This document shows positions 1-6,477 of a DNA stretch of 9,272 nucleotides, piece after piece. The stretch's first letter is position 1. Each line of letters opens with the position of its first letter. The position numbers and the translations under genes are program-made. This DNA comes from JANNRR01 sp031401675 (GTDB taxonomy: Bacteria > Pseudomonadota > Alphaproteobacteria > Rhodobacterales > Rhodobacteraceae): NCBI GenBank assembly GCA_031401675.1, contig JANNRR010000048.1, positions 1 through 9,272 of the forward strand, in the 5' to 3' direction. The notes under the pieces were generated by a model, which saw only the letters and a program-made list of their open reading frames with translations, had not been told where the DNA came from and made no database searches.

Positions 1-1480
1 GCAGCACCAGCCGCGCCGCCTCCTGCACCGTCATGAAATAGCGTGACACCTCGGGATGGGTCAGCGTCACCGGCCCGCCGCGCGCGATCTGTTCCTGAAT
101 CAGCGGCACCACCGATCCCGACGACCCCAGTACATTGCCGAACCGTACCATGGCAAAGGCCGTCCGGTTCGACCGGGCGGCCAGATCCTGCACCACCAGT
201 TCGGCCAGCCGCTTCGAAGCCCCCATCACATTGGTCGGCCGCACCGCCTTGTCGCTGGAAACCAGGATGAACCGCGAAACCCCCAGTTCCCGTGCCTCCT
301 GCGCCAGCGTCGCCGTTCCCAGCACATTGTTGGCCATGCCGACCAGCGGGTTGGCCTCGACCAGCGGCACATGCTTGTAGGCCGCCGCATGCAGCACCAC
401 GTCGACGCCATTTTCGGTCAGGGCCCGCCGCACGATCCGCTGATCGGTCACCGACCCCAGCACCGCCACCAGTTCGGTGCCGGTTTCCTCGGCCAGGGGC
501 CGCAGGTCCTGCTCGACCGTGTACAGTGCCAGTTCCGACAGCTCGAACAGCACCAGCCTGGCCGGGCGGCAGACCAGCAGCTGCCGGCACAGTTCCGACC
601 CGATCGAGCCGCCCGCCCCACTGACCATCACCGACCGGTTGGCATAGGCCTCGGCCCCGCCCATCATTTCGCGGTCCAGCTGCGCCCGGCCCAACAACCG
701 GCCGGGCGTTACCGGGCTCAGTTTGTCCACCAGCGCCTCTTCCCCGATCAACTGCGCGAACGACGGCAGCGCCTGCACCTCCAGCCCCAGTTTCTGCAAC
801 CGGCGCGACAGCTGGTTCTGCTTGGGCTGCGACAGCGACGGCATCGCCAGCAGCACCCGGTCGATCTTGCGGTCGGCCACGATCTCGGCAATCCGTACCG
901 GCGTATGTACCTTGAGGCCGGCGACCGTCATGCCCTGCATGGCGATATTGTCATCGACAAAGGCAATCGGCTCGATCGACTTGTGCGTCTTCAGTGCCGT
1001 CGCCAGCTGCATGCCCGTGGTCCCGGCGCCATAGATCAGCACCCGGCAGCGCGGCTGCGAGTTGCGGTACAGATTCAGCACCAGCCGCAACATCAGCATC
1101 CGCAATCCGCTGGCCAGCAGAAAGCAGGTCATGCCGAACATGATGTGAATGCCGAACGGGAACGGGATTCCACTGATCATCGCCAGAACCGCGCAGGACG
1201 CCGCCATCGCCAGGCTGAAAATCCCGGTCTTCTGCACCCCGCTCAGATCATAGGCGTTCAGCCGCATCTTCGGAATGCCGAGCACCAGCGATATTCCCGC
1301 CGCCAATCCGCACAACACCGGCAGAATCGGCAGAATCTGCGACATCGGTGCCGCCAGTTCGACGGTGTTCATCTGAATGACAAAGGTGAACAGAAACGCC
1401 AAAGGCACGACTACAACATCAAGCAGCAGCAGGATGATCTGCTTTTGACGGTTGCTGAGCGATTTGACCAGTTCAAGCAT
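1..1480 (-). CDS. Membrane-anchored NDP-sugar 4,6-dehydratase/epimerase, FlaA1/CapD/PglF type (partial, C-terminus off the left edge)
   Basis: The reverse strand encodes 493 residues and is still open at the edge; the family is usually 600-650 residues, so roughly the last 100-150 are missing. The N-terminus (about residues 14-135) holds several hydrophobic segments, the usual membrane anchor. A first Rossmann-like nucleotide-binding domain starts at GAGTTG (151-156). The catalytic short-chain dehydrogenase domain starts with the NAD(P)-binding GAGGSIGSE (288-296), followed by HAAAYKHVP (364-372) and SDK (409-411). Met419 sits where most dehydratases have the YxxxK tyrosine, with Lys423 retained; this Met variant is known from PglF/WbpM-type UDP-GlcNAc 4,6-dehydratases. 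Expected role: making a 4-keto-6-deoxy sugar at the cytoplasmic membrane face for exopolysaccharide, O-antigen or glycan synthesis. The ATG at 1480 is chosen because an in-frame stop lies 43 bases upstream (1523-1525) with no other ATG between; only a weak, distant GGAAAG precedes it. The exact sugar product cannot be read from the sequence. Confidence 0.93.
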   Translation of the reverse strand, partial: MLELVKSLSNRQKQIILLLLDVVVVPLAFLFTFVIQMNTVELAAPMSQILPILPVLCGLAAGISLVLGIPKMRLNAYDLSGVQKTGIFSLAMAASCAVLAMISGIPFPFGIHIMFGMTCFLLASGLRMLMLRLVLNLYRNSQPRCRVLIYGAGTTGMQLATALKTHKSIEPIAFVDDNIAMQGMTVAGLKVHTPVRIAEIVADRKIDRVLLAMPSLSQPKQNQLSRRLQKLGLEVQALPSFAQLIGEEALVDKLSPVTPGRLLGRAQLDREMMGGAEAYANRSVMVSGAGGSIGSELCRQLLVCRPARLVLFELSELALYTVEQDLRPLAEETGTELVAVLGSVTDQRIVRRALTENGVDVVLHAAAYKHVPLVEANPLVGMANNVLGTATLAQEARELGVSRFILVSSDKAVRPTNVMGASKRLAELVVQDLAARSNRTAFAMVRFGNVLGSSGSVVPLIQEQIARGGPVTLTHPEVSRYFMTVQEAARLVL

Positions 1481-1662
1481 CGTGCCGCACCGACTTTCCG
1501 TAATATCGCCCAGCTGCCATGGTCAGTGCGAAATCGCGGCCACAGACCCGCTGCTACAATGGTGCCGTCTCTGATCGACCAGCATTCAACGGTCTTGTTC
1601 AATAGCCTCGGTCAGCATTGCTGCTTTCGGGCCGCCGTTCAAGCCGCAGCGCCCACACTTGT

Positions 1663-1700
1663 GCCGCATAATCCGCGCTTATGCCAAAAGTTTATGCGGC
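1663..1700. repeat. 9-bp perfect inverted repeat containing three GCATAA/TTATGC half-sites
   Basis: The arms GCCGCATAA (1663-1671) and TTATGCGGC (1692-1700) are perfectly complementary across a 20-base loop. A third copy of the core hexamer, TTATGC, lies inside the loop (1679-1684). The pattern is therefore GCATAA-N7-TTATGC-N7-TTATGC, with identical 7-bp gaps and a 13-bp repeat period. It lies between the end of the glutamine synthetase-like gene and the dehydratase gene, 183 bp upstream of the latter. It could be an operator for a dimeric regulator, a long-loop hairpin in the downstream end of the GS transcript, or chance. The structure is directly visible; the function is inferred. Confidence 0.5.
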
Positions 1701-1703
1701 AAT

Positions 1704-1720
1704 TCGCCTGATGCAGGCGA
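1704..1720 (-). terminator. Candidate hairpin terminator after the aminotransferase/GS unit
   Basis: TCGCCTG (1704-1710) and CAGGCGA (1714-1720) form a perfect 7-bp stem with a 3-base loop, 45 bp beyond the glutamine synthetase-like stop codon. No run of T follows on the minus strand, so it is a poor intrinsic terminator by the classical definition; it could instead protect the RNA 3' end or work with Rho. Confidence 0.35.
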
Positions 1721-1765
1721 CAATGCGCCGATGGCGGCGTCGGGCCGCTTTGCCGGGTCACTCGA

Positions 1766-3154
1766 TCAAACCGTGTGCAGATAAAGGTCATAGTCGACAT
1801 CGGCGATGGTGCGGCTGACCCGTGCATACTCCGCCGCCTTGATCGCGGTAAAGGTGCGGTGCATGTCGGCCCCCAGCGCCTCGGCCAGAAAGGCCGAGGC
1901 CTCTGCCGCCGCGATGGCGCTGCGCCAATCGACCGGAATGACCAGCGCACTGTCCGCTTCATAGCCATTGCCGCTGGTTTCCGGCCCGGGGTCGATCCGG
2001 TGTTCCAGCCCGCGCCGCACCCCGGCCAGAACCGTCGCCGCCACCAGATAGGGGTTGGCATCCACCCCCGCCGGCCGATGCTCGATCCGCCGGGCGCGAA
2101 TGTCGCCGGCGGGAATTCGCAGCGCAACCGACCGGTTGTTCACGCCCCAGGTCGGCGAAACCGGCGCATAGCTCTGGTTGGCGAAGCGCCGCCAGGAATT
2201 GGCGTGCGGCGCAAACACCAGCATGCTTTCGCCCATCGTCAGCCGCAACCCGCCCAGCGCATGCCGGATCGTGTCGTTCCACTGGCCTTCGACCGCCTCC
2301 ATGAACAGGTTCCTGCCGCCCGCATCCAGCAGGCTCACATGGAAATGCATCCCCGATCCGGCATATTTCTCGATCGGCTTGGCCATGAAACAGGCGGTCA
2401 CCCCATGCCGGCGCGCCTGCAGCCGCACGATCCGTTTCAGCCGGATCAGATCGTCGGCGGCCTGCATCACGTCGGTCCGGTAGTGCAGCGTCAATTCGTA
2501 CTGTCCCGGCGCATATTCCGAAATCAGGGTTTCGGCGGTGATCCCCGAAAGTTTCGCCGCCGCATACACATCGGAAAACAGCGGCTCCATGCCGTGCAGG
2601 TGGTCGACCGAGTAAACTTCGGTCTTGGTCGAGGGCCGCCCGTCCAGCACTGCATCCGCCGGGCGCACCCTGCCGTCGGGGCCCCGGTCATTGGCCAGCA
2701 GGAAAAACTCCAGCTCGAACGCCGCCGCTGGCACCATGCCCTCGGCCGCCATCGCGTCGACCTGCCGTTGCAGGGCATGGCGCGGATCGCTGGTCATCAG
2801 CGCGCCGTCCAGATGATACATGCTCATGAACAATTCGCCGCGCGCCGGGCTGGTACCGTGCAGCGGCTTCAGCGTCCCCGGGATTGGCCAGGCCCGCATG
2901 TCGCCGTCGCCCTGATCCCAGATCAGACCGGTCTCGTGCACATCCTCGCCGCAGATATCAAGGCCGAGGATCGAGATCGGCAGAAAGCGACCAGTGGCAT
3001 ATAGCCCCGGCAACTCGTGCCTGCGGATGATCTTGCCGCGCCCGATGCCATTGGCGTCATGCAGCAGGATGTCGATGGCCTCGATCTCGGGATATGCCGC
3101 CAGAAAGGCTTCGGCTTCGGCAGGGACAGAGCCGGAGGGGCTGGTCATTGTCAT
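1766..3154 (-). CDS. Glutamine synthetase-family ligase, PuuA-like (possible gamma-glutamyl-amine synthetase)
   Basis: This 462-residue protein has the full glutamine synthetase fold. The beta-grasp N-domain covers about 20-105 and the catalytic domain about 115-450. Metal-binding glutamates appear in AFELEFF (Glu147, Glu149) and SEYAPGQYE (Glu213, Glu220), and the metal-binding His270 in GSGMHFH. The phosphate and substrate arginines are in SWRRF, NRSVALRIP and RIEHRPAGVDANPY (Glu358, Arg360). I see no NLYDLP-type adenylylation tyrosine, so this is unlikely to be the housekeeping GlnA. The family includes PuuA, which joins glutamate to putrescine using ATP, and related enzymes acting on other amines. 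It starts 9 bp after the aminotransferase stop, so the two are almost certainly co-transcribed and probably act on the same or successive substrates. The ATG at 3154 has GAAAG about 8 bases upstream; a second ATG two codons on (3148) is an alternative. The true acceptor amine is unknown. Confidence 0.9.
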   Translation of the reverse strand: MTMTSPSGSVPAEAEAFLAAYPEIEAIDILLHDANGIGRGKIIRRHELPGLYATGRFLPISILGLDICGEDVHETGLIWDQGDGDMRAWPIPGTLKPLHGTSPARGELFMSMYHLDGALMTSDPRHALQRQVDAMAAEGMVPAAAFELEFFLLANDRGPDGRVRPADAVLDGRPSTKTEVYSVDHLHGMEPLFSDVYAAAKLSGITAETLISEYAPGQYELTLHYRTDVMQAADDLIRLKRIVRLQARRHGVTACFMAKPIEKYAGSGMHFHVSLLDAGGRNLFMEAVEGQWNDTIRHALGGLRLTMGESMLVFAPHANSWRRFANQSYAPVSPTWGVNNRSVALRIPAGDIRARRIEHRPAGVDANPYLVAATVLAGVRRGLEHRIDPGPETSGNGYEADSALVIPVDWRSAIAAAEASAFLAEALGADMHRTFTAIKAAEYARVSRTIADVDYDLYLHTV

Positions 3155-3163
3155 GTCGGGCTT

Positions 3164-4537
3164 TCAGGCAAAGAGTTCGCCAAGGATTTCGTCGAAGGCC
3201 ATGATCAGCCGGTCGATCTGCCGCTTTCGCGTTGCGGGCGACACCAGCATCATGTTGTGAAACGGCGCGATCAGGCAGCCCCGGTTGACCAGCGCCGCAT
3301 GAATCGCCGCCTCCAACGCCGGCCGGTGCGCCAGCCGCCCCTCGCTGCCATTGCGCAACTGCCCCGGCACACAGATGAACTCCACCCGCGCGCCAACCCG
3401 CACCACGTGCCACGGCGCGCCATGCCGGGCGATCACGCCCGACAATCCCGCCGCCAGCCGCACTGCACCCTTTTCCATCCGTGCATGGTTGGCCTCGGTC
3501 ATCACTTCGGCCAGCGTCGCCCGCATTGCCGCGAATTGCAGCGGATTGGCCGACAAGGTGGTGCCGATGCCGGAAAACCCGGCAGGGCGGTCCTCGTGAT
3601 AGCGCGCCAGCCGCGCCGCCACCTCGGCCCGCATCCCCCAGACCGACGCCGCCACGCCGCCGGCAACCGGCTTGCCCAGAACGAACATGTCGGGGTCCAG
3701 CCCATGCACCCGCGTGTACCCGCCCGGCCCCGTCGAAATCGTGTGGGACTCATCGATGATCAACAGCGCGCCGTACTGCCGGGTCAGCGCCCGGACCCCT
3801 TCCAGATATCCCGGGTCGGGCAGCACCATGCAGCAGTTAGTCAGCACCGGTTCGGTCAGCACTGCGGCAACTTCGCCGGTCGCCAGCGCCGCTTCCAGCC
3901 CGGCCAGATCGTTGAACTCGACGCAAATCCCGGTCCGGCTCAGGTCCGCCACCTGCCCGACCAGCCCCGGCCTGGCCCGCGTGCCGCCGGCAAACGGCTC
4001 GATCATCACATCATCGACCGCGCCGTGATAGCAGCCCGCGAACACCAGCACCTTGGGCCGCCCGGTCACCGCCCGCGCCACCCGCAGCGCGAACCGGTTG
4101 GCGTCGCTGGCGGTGGTGGCAATCTGCCACAGAAACGGCCCGAACCGCTCGCACAGCAGCACGCCGACCGCCAGCGCATCCGCGTTCGGCAACATCGTGG
4201 TCAGCCCGCGTCGCGCCTGCGCCCGGATCGCCTTGGCAACCGGCGCGGGCGAATGCCCGAACATCGAGCCGGTGTCGCCAAGGCAGAAATCATCCAGCCG
4301 GTTGCCGTCGATATCCTCGATCGTGGCCCCTGTCGCTTTCGCCACCAGCATCGGGAACGGCATCGGCCAGTCCGACATCCACGCCATCGGCACGCCGTCG
4401 ACAAACGCCGCGCGCCCGGCCGCCACCGCCGCCTTGGTCAGCGGCCGGGCCCGGGCAAACCGCTTGGCTTCCCGCGCCCGGATCGCGGCGATGCGCGGTG
4501 CCGGAACACCGGCGATCAGTTCAGCAGGGGCAAGCAT
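3164..4537 (-). CDS. Class III (fold type I) PLP-dependent aminotransferase, glutamate-1-semialdehyde aminotransferase-like
   Basis: The 457-residue protein shows the class III aminotransferase signature in order: GDTGSMFGHSP (88-98), the phosphate-binding TTASDANRFALRVAR (141-155), GCYHG with the aromatic residue that stacks on PLP (169-172), IIDESHT with Asp262 for the pyridine nitrogen, the Schiff-base lysine Lys289 in LGKPVAGG, and GTTLSANPL (326-333) for the neighbouring subunit's phosphate site. It should move an amino group between an amino compound and a keto acid in the cytoplasm. It resembles the glutamate-1-semialdehyde mutase branch, but pairing with a PuuA-like ligase instead of haem genes argues for catabolic use. 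An upstream in-frame TTG (4588) would add 17 residues; I prefer the ATG at 4537 because an AGG lies 7 bases before it and the extra residues look unrelated to the family. The gap to the osmC stop is 73 bp with no convincing promoter, so read-through from osmC is possible. Confidence 0.9.
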   Translation of the reverse strand: MLAPAELIAGVPAPRIAAIRAREAKRFARARPLTKAAVAAGRAAFVDGVPMAWMSDWPMPFPMLVAKATGATIEDIDGNRLDDFCLGDTGSMFGHSPAPVAKAIRAQARRGLTTMLPNADALAVGVLLCERFGPFLWQIATTASDANRFALRVARAVTGRPKVLVFAGCYHGAVDDVMIEPFAGGTRARPGLVGQVADLSRTGICVEFNDLAGLEAALATGEVAAVLTEPVLTNCCMVLPDPGYLEGVRALTRQYGALLIIDESHTISTGPGGYTRVHGLDPDMFVLGKPVAGGVAASVWGMRAEVAARLARYHEDRPAGFSGIGTTLSANPLQFAAMRATLAEVMTEANHARMEKGAVRLAAGLSGVIARHGAPWHVVRVGARVEFICVPGQLRNGSEGRLAHRPALEAAIHAALVNRGCLIAPFHNMMLVSPATRKRQIDRLIMAFDEILGELFA

Positions 4538-4610
4538 GGCGGGACCTGTGGCAAAATGCGTCCCGCCTTCTAGCGCGGCAGGGCGCAATCGTCCATGCCA
4601 AGCCGCGCGG

Positions 4611-5036
4611 TCAGACCTCCAGTGTCGCCGTCACGGTGATCGTCGCGTTGAGTGCCCGGCGGACGATGCAGGATTCCCTGGTCGCACGCACATGCTCCTG
4701 AAACGCCACGTCATTCATGCGCGGGATCTTTGCCGTCACATCCAGATGGATAGCGGCGATGGTCATGTTGCCATCCACCGGCTCCAGCGTCACCGTGGCC
4801 TTGGCCGCCACCCGGTCAGCCGCCAGATCAAGCTTGGCCAGTCCGGCCGACAGTGCCATCGCATAGCATCCGGCCAGAGCCGCGCCGATCAGTTCCTCGG
4901 GATTTGTGCCCGGCCCGTCCTCGAACCGGCTGGCAAAGCCGTACCTTGTTTCGTTCAGGATGCCGCTCTGGCTGGACAGCGTGCCCTTGCCGGTTTTCAG
5001 ATCGCCCGACCAGACGGCGCTCGCGGTGCGCTTCAT
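4611..5036 (-). CDS. osmC: OsmC-family thiol peroxidase
   Basis: At 141 residues the protein has the normal length for OsmC/Ohr. It carries both redox-active cysteines in the expected settings: Cys57 in AALAGCYAMALS and Cys123 in ESCIVRRAL. The stretch GDLKTGKGTLSSQSGILNE (11-29) and the motif GTNPEELIGAA (43-53) match OsmC more closely than Ohr. Family enzymes are cytoplasmic dimers that reduce organic hydroperoxides and hydrogen peroxide by a two-cysteine mechanism. The start is secure: AAGGAG lies 7 bases before the ATG at 5036. The reading frame stays open upstream through the tRNA gene, but those codons are tRNA sequence and not part of the protein. A 12-bp dyad TTGT-N4-ACAA (5048-5059) overlaps the upstream edge of the ribosome binding site and could be a repressor site; this is speculative. 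Confidence 0.92.
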   Translation of the reverse strand: MKRTASAVWSGDLKTGKGTLSSQSGILNETRYGFASRFEDGPGTNPEELIGAALAGCYAMALSAGLAKLDLAADRVAAKATVTLEPVDGNMTIAAIHLDVTAKIPRMNDVAFQEHVRATRESCIVRRALNATITVTATLEV

Positions 5037-5066
5037 GCAAAATCTCCTTGTACAGACAAACGGACC

Positions 5067-5084
5067 GTGCCCGACAAAGGGCAC
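5067..5084 (-). terminator. Hairpin between tRNA-Pro and osmC
   Basis: The sequences gtgccc (5067-5072) and gggcac (5079-5084) make a perfect 6-bp GC-rich stem with a 6-base loop, 33 bp after the tRNA 3' end. The following minus-strand sequence GGTCCGTTTGTC has only a short T run. It may end or process the tRNA transcript, or let some transcription continue into osmC. Confidence 0.35.
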
Positions 5085-5116
5085 AGTACCACGACAGGAA
5101 CAGAATGCGGGAAAAC

Positions 5117-5193
5117 TGGTCGGAGTGAAAGGATTCGAACCTTCGACCCCCTGCTCCCGAAGCAGGTGCGCTACCAGGCTGCGCCACACTCCG
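5117..5193 (-). tRNA. tRNA-Pro, anticodon CGG, with encoded CCA
   Basis: The 77-base gene folds into a complete cloverleaf. The acceptor stem CGGAGTG/CACTCCG is a perfect 7-bp pair, the discriminator is A, and CCA is encoded (5117-5119). The D arm has GCGC-AGCCTGGTA-GCGC, the anticodon stem is CCTGC/GCAGG around loop TTCGGGA, and the T arm has the universal GGTTCGAATCC. Positions 34-36 read CGG, which decodes the proline codon CCG, a common codon in this GC-rich genome. I see no partial copy of its 3' end elsewhere in the window, so there is no sign that it is an occupied integration site. Confidence 0.97.
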
Positions 5194-5205
5194 ACCGGTG
5201 GCTGG

Positions 5206-5234
5206 CACCTACCGCTTGGCCTCGCCAATTGCAA
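5206..5234 (-). promoter_or_regulatory. Candidate promoter for tRNA-Pro
   Basis: On the minus strand TTGCAA (5229-5234) is followed after 17 bp by TAGGTG (5206-5211), ending 12 bp before the first tRNA base. The placement is ideal for a tRNA promoter, but the -10 hexamer matches consensus only at its first two bases and lacks the final T. The spacer contains the small dyad TTGGC-ctc-GCCAA (5216-5228). A weak 4-bp hairpin (5235-5246) just upstream could belong to the end of the transporter transcript. Confidence 0.3.
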
Positions 5235-5261
5235 GCCGCTTTCGGCCAGCGCGTAGCCGTT

Positions 5262-6236
5262 TCAGTCATCAGTGGCCAGCGCCACCTCGCGCATCCGCTG
5301 GATCAGACTGCCACGCGGAATGGTGCCGGTTTCGTGGCGACCCTTGGTCCGCAGCACCGGCTGCGACACCGATACCTGCGCCCGGCTTTCCCGGAACAGG
5401 ATGTAGATGCCACTGGCGATCACAATCGCAGAGCCGACGATGGTCTGGGGATCCAGCCGCTCGTCAAACACCAGATATCCAAAAATCGTCGCCCAGACGA
5501 TCTGAGAATACTGCATCGGCGCCACGATCATCGCCTCGGCGTTCTTGTAGGCCGAAATGATGCAGACGGTGCCGATGGTGCCCAGCACCGCCATCGCCAT
5601 GAACCCGCCCAGATGCTCCAGCGGCATCGGGATATAGACCAGCGGCAGCGCGCAACCCATCGCCACGAAATTCGCGACCATCGGATACAGCATCAGCACC
5701 GCCGACCGCTCCTCCTGCCCGACCTTGCGCACGATCACCGAGGCCAGCGCCCCGGAGCAACTGGCCACCATCGCCGCAACATGCCCCAGCTGCAGGTCCG
5801 CCTGCCCGGGCCGGACCACGATCAGCACCCCGATCAGCCCGACCACCACCGCCAACCCGCGCCGCACCCGCACCCTTTCCCCCAGAATCGGGATCGCCAG
5901 CACGGTGATCAGCAGCGGGGTCGAGAAAAAGATGGCATAGCACTGCGCCAGCGGCAGATGCGAAAACGCATAGAACGCGCACACGCCGGTAATCACGATT
6001 GCCACCGTTCGGACCAGCGTCCACCACGGATGCTTCGGAATCAGGTTGCTGCTGTCCCGATCGCGCAGCAACAGCATGGTGACTACCGGAAAGCTGAACA
6101 GCACCCCGAAAAACAGCACCTGTACCGGCGAATAGTAGCCGCCGACCACCTTGACGACAGCATCATGGCTGGCGAACACACCAAACGCCACCAGCGCCAG
6201 CAGGGCGCCCCGAAACGAACTGGAAAGCGAAGCCAT
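5262..6236 (-). CDS. EamA/DMT-superfamily transporter
   Basis: This 324-residue integral membrane protein has about ten hydrophobic segments arranged as two EamA repeats, roughly residues 8-142 and 150-291. The first repeat ends with the typical AQCYAIFFSTPLLITVLAIPILGE pattern (97-120), and the second carries the matching APMQYSQIVWATIFGYLVFDE pattern (239-259). Family members export or import small solutes such as amino acids, purines or nucleotide sugars across the cytoplasmic membrane; the substrate cannot be predicted here. A hydrophilic tail of about 30 residues follows the last helix. The ATG at 6236 is chosen because the first helix starts a few residues later and a GGGCGGA purine stretch lies 5 bases upstream. 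Extending to 6257 or 6320 would add a polar stretch not typical of the family. It is divergent from the phosphate transporter gene across a 241-bp gap. Confidence 0.92.
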   Translation of the reverse strand: MASLSSSFRGALLALVAFGVFASHDAVVKVVGGYYSPVQVLFFGVLFSFPVVTMLLLRDRDSSNLIPKHPWWTLVRTVAIVITGVCAFYAFSHLPLAQCYAIFFSTPLLITVLAIPILGERVRVRRGLAVVVGLIGVLIVVRPGQADLQLGHVAAMVASCSGALASVIVRKVGQEERSAVLMLYPMVANFVAMGCALPLVYIPMPLEHLGGFMAMAVLGTIGTVCIISAYKNAEAMIVAPMQYSQIVWATIFGYLVFDERLDPQTIVGSAIVIASGIYILFRESRAQVSVSQPVLRTKGRHETGTIPRGSLIQRMREVALATDD

Positions 6237-6323
6237 TGAAATCCGCCCTGGGCCCATACCGGCCCGGCAAGAGTTGGCGCGACCATAGGGCGGCGCTTCG
6301 GCAGGCTCAACCGCCCACACAGC

Positions 6324-6329
6324 ATTTTA
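6324..6329 (-). promoter_or_regulatory. Isolated -10-like element for the EamA transporter gene
   Basis: The minus strand reads TAAAAT, five of six bases of the -10 consensus, 87 bp before the transporter ATG. No good -35 hexamer lies 16-18 bp upstream. A small dyad GTTGC-t-GCAAC (6338-6348) sits just upstream. This is the most AT-rich spot in the divergent intergenic region, and the call is tentative. Confidence 0.25.
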
Positions 6330-6429
6330 TCCAGATTGTTGCTGCAACTGCGAAAGATCGCGCGTCGTCCTCGCCTTCCCCCCCGGACAGCGACCGTGTG
6401 CACCGTTCCCGCTCCAGCCCTGGCCCGCG

Positions 6430-6458
6430 TTGCAAGTTCCCGGCGGCTCGCGGATAGT
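6430..6458 (+). promoter_or_regulatory. Candidate promoter for the Na+/Pi cotransporter-family gene
   Basis: TTGCAA (6430-6435) and GATAGT (6453-6458) are separated by 17 bp. The -10 matches four of six consensus bases. Transcription would start near 6465, leaving a leader of only about 13 bases that still contains the ribosome binding site AGGGGGA (6467-6473). I found no recognisable PhoB box in the upstream region. Confidence 0.35.
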
Positions 6459-6477
6459 CCCGGGTCAGGGGGAACCG

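Noticed and set aside
1411..1602. Small minus-strand open frame of 63 codons overlapping the dehydratase start
   Set aside because: It is in another frame, has no good ribosome binding site or hydrophobic helix, and mostly overlaps the dehydratase N-terminal coding sequence and its leader.
56..1711. Plus-strand open frame of 551 codons opposite the dehydratase
   Set aside because: Its product is rich in Arg, His, Gln and Pro with no domain pattern, and the opposite strand encodes an intact, motif-rich enzyme. Long antisense frames are expected at this GC content.
3017..4573. Plus-strand open frame of 518 codons opposite the aminotransferase
   Set aside because: Same shadow pattern: biased composition, no motifs, and the other strand carries all catalytic aminotransferase residues.
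5117..5193. tRNA-Pro as an integration site for a mobile element
   Set aside because: No integrase, no repeated tRNA 3' end and no change in gene character were seen on either side within the window.
4611..5234. Longer 207-codon version of osmC
   Set aside because: The extra N-terminal codons are translated from the tRNA-Pro gene, while the ATG at 5036 has a strong ribosome binding site and gives the normal family length.
4053..6239. Plus-strand open frame of 728 codons
   Set aside because: It runs opposite three genes and straight through the tRNA-Pro gene, so it cannot be a real protein; composition is typical of a shadow frame.
6237..6477. PhoB box between the divergent transporter genes
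   Set aside because: I looked for a CTGTCAT-type direct repeat upstream of the phosphate transporter gene and saw none on either strand.
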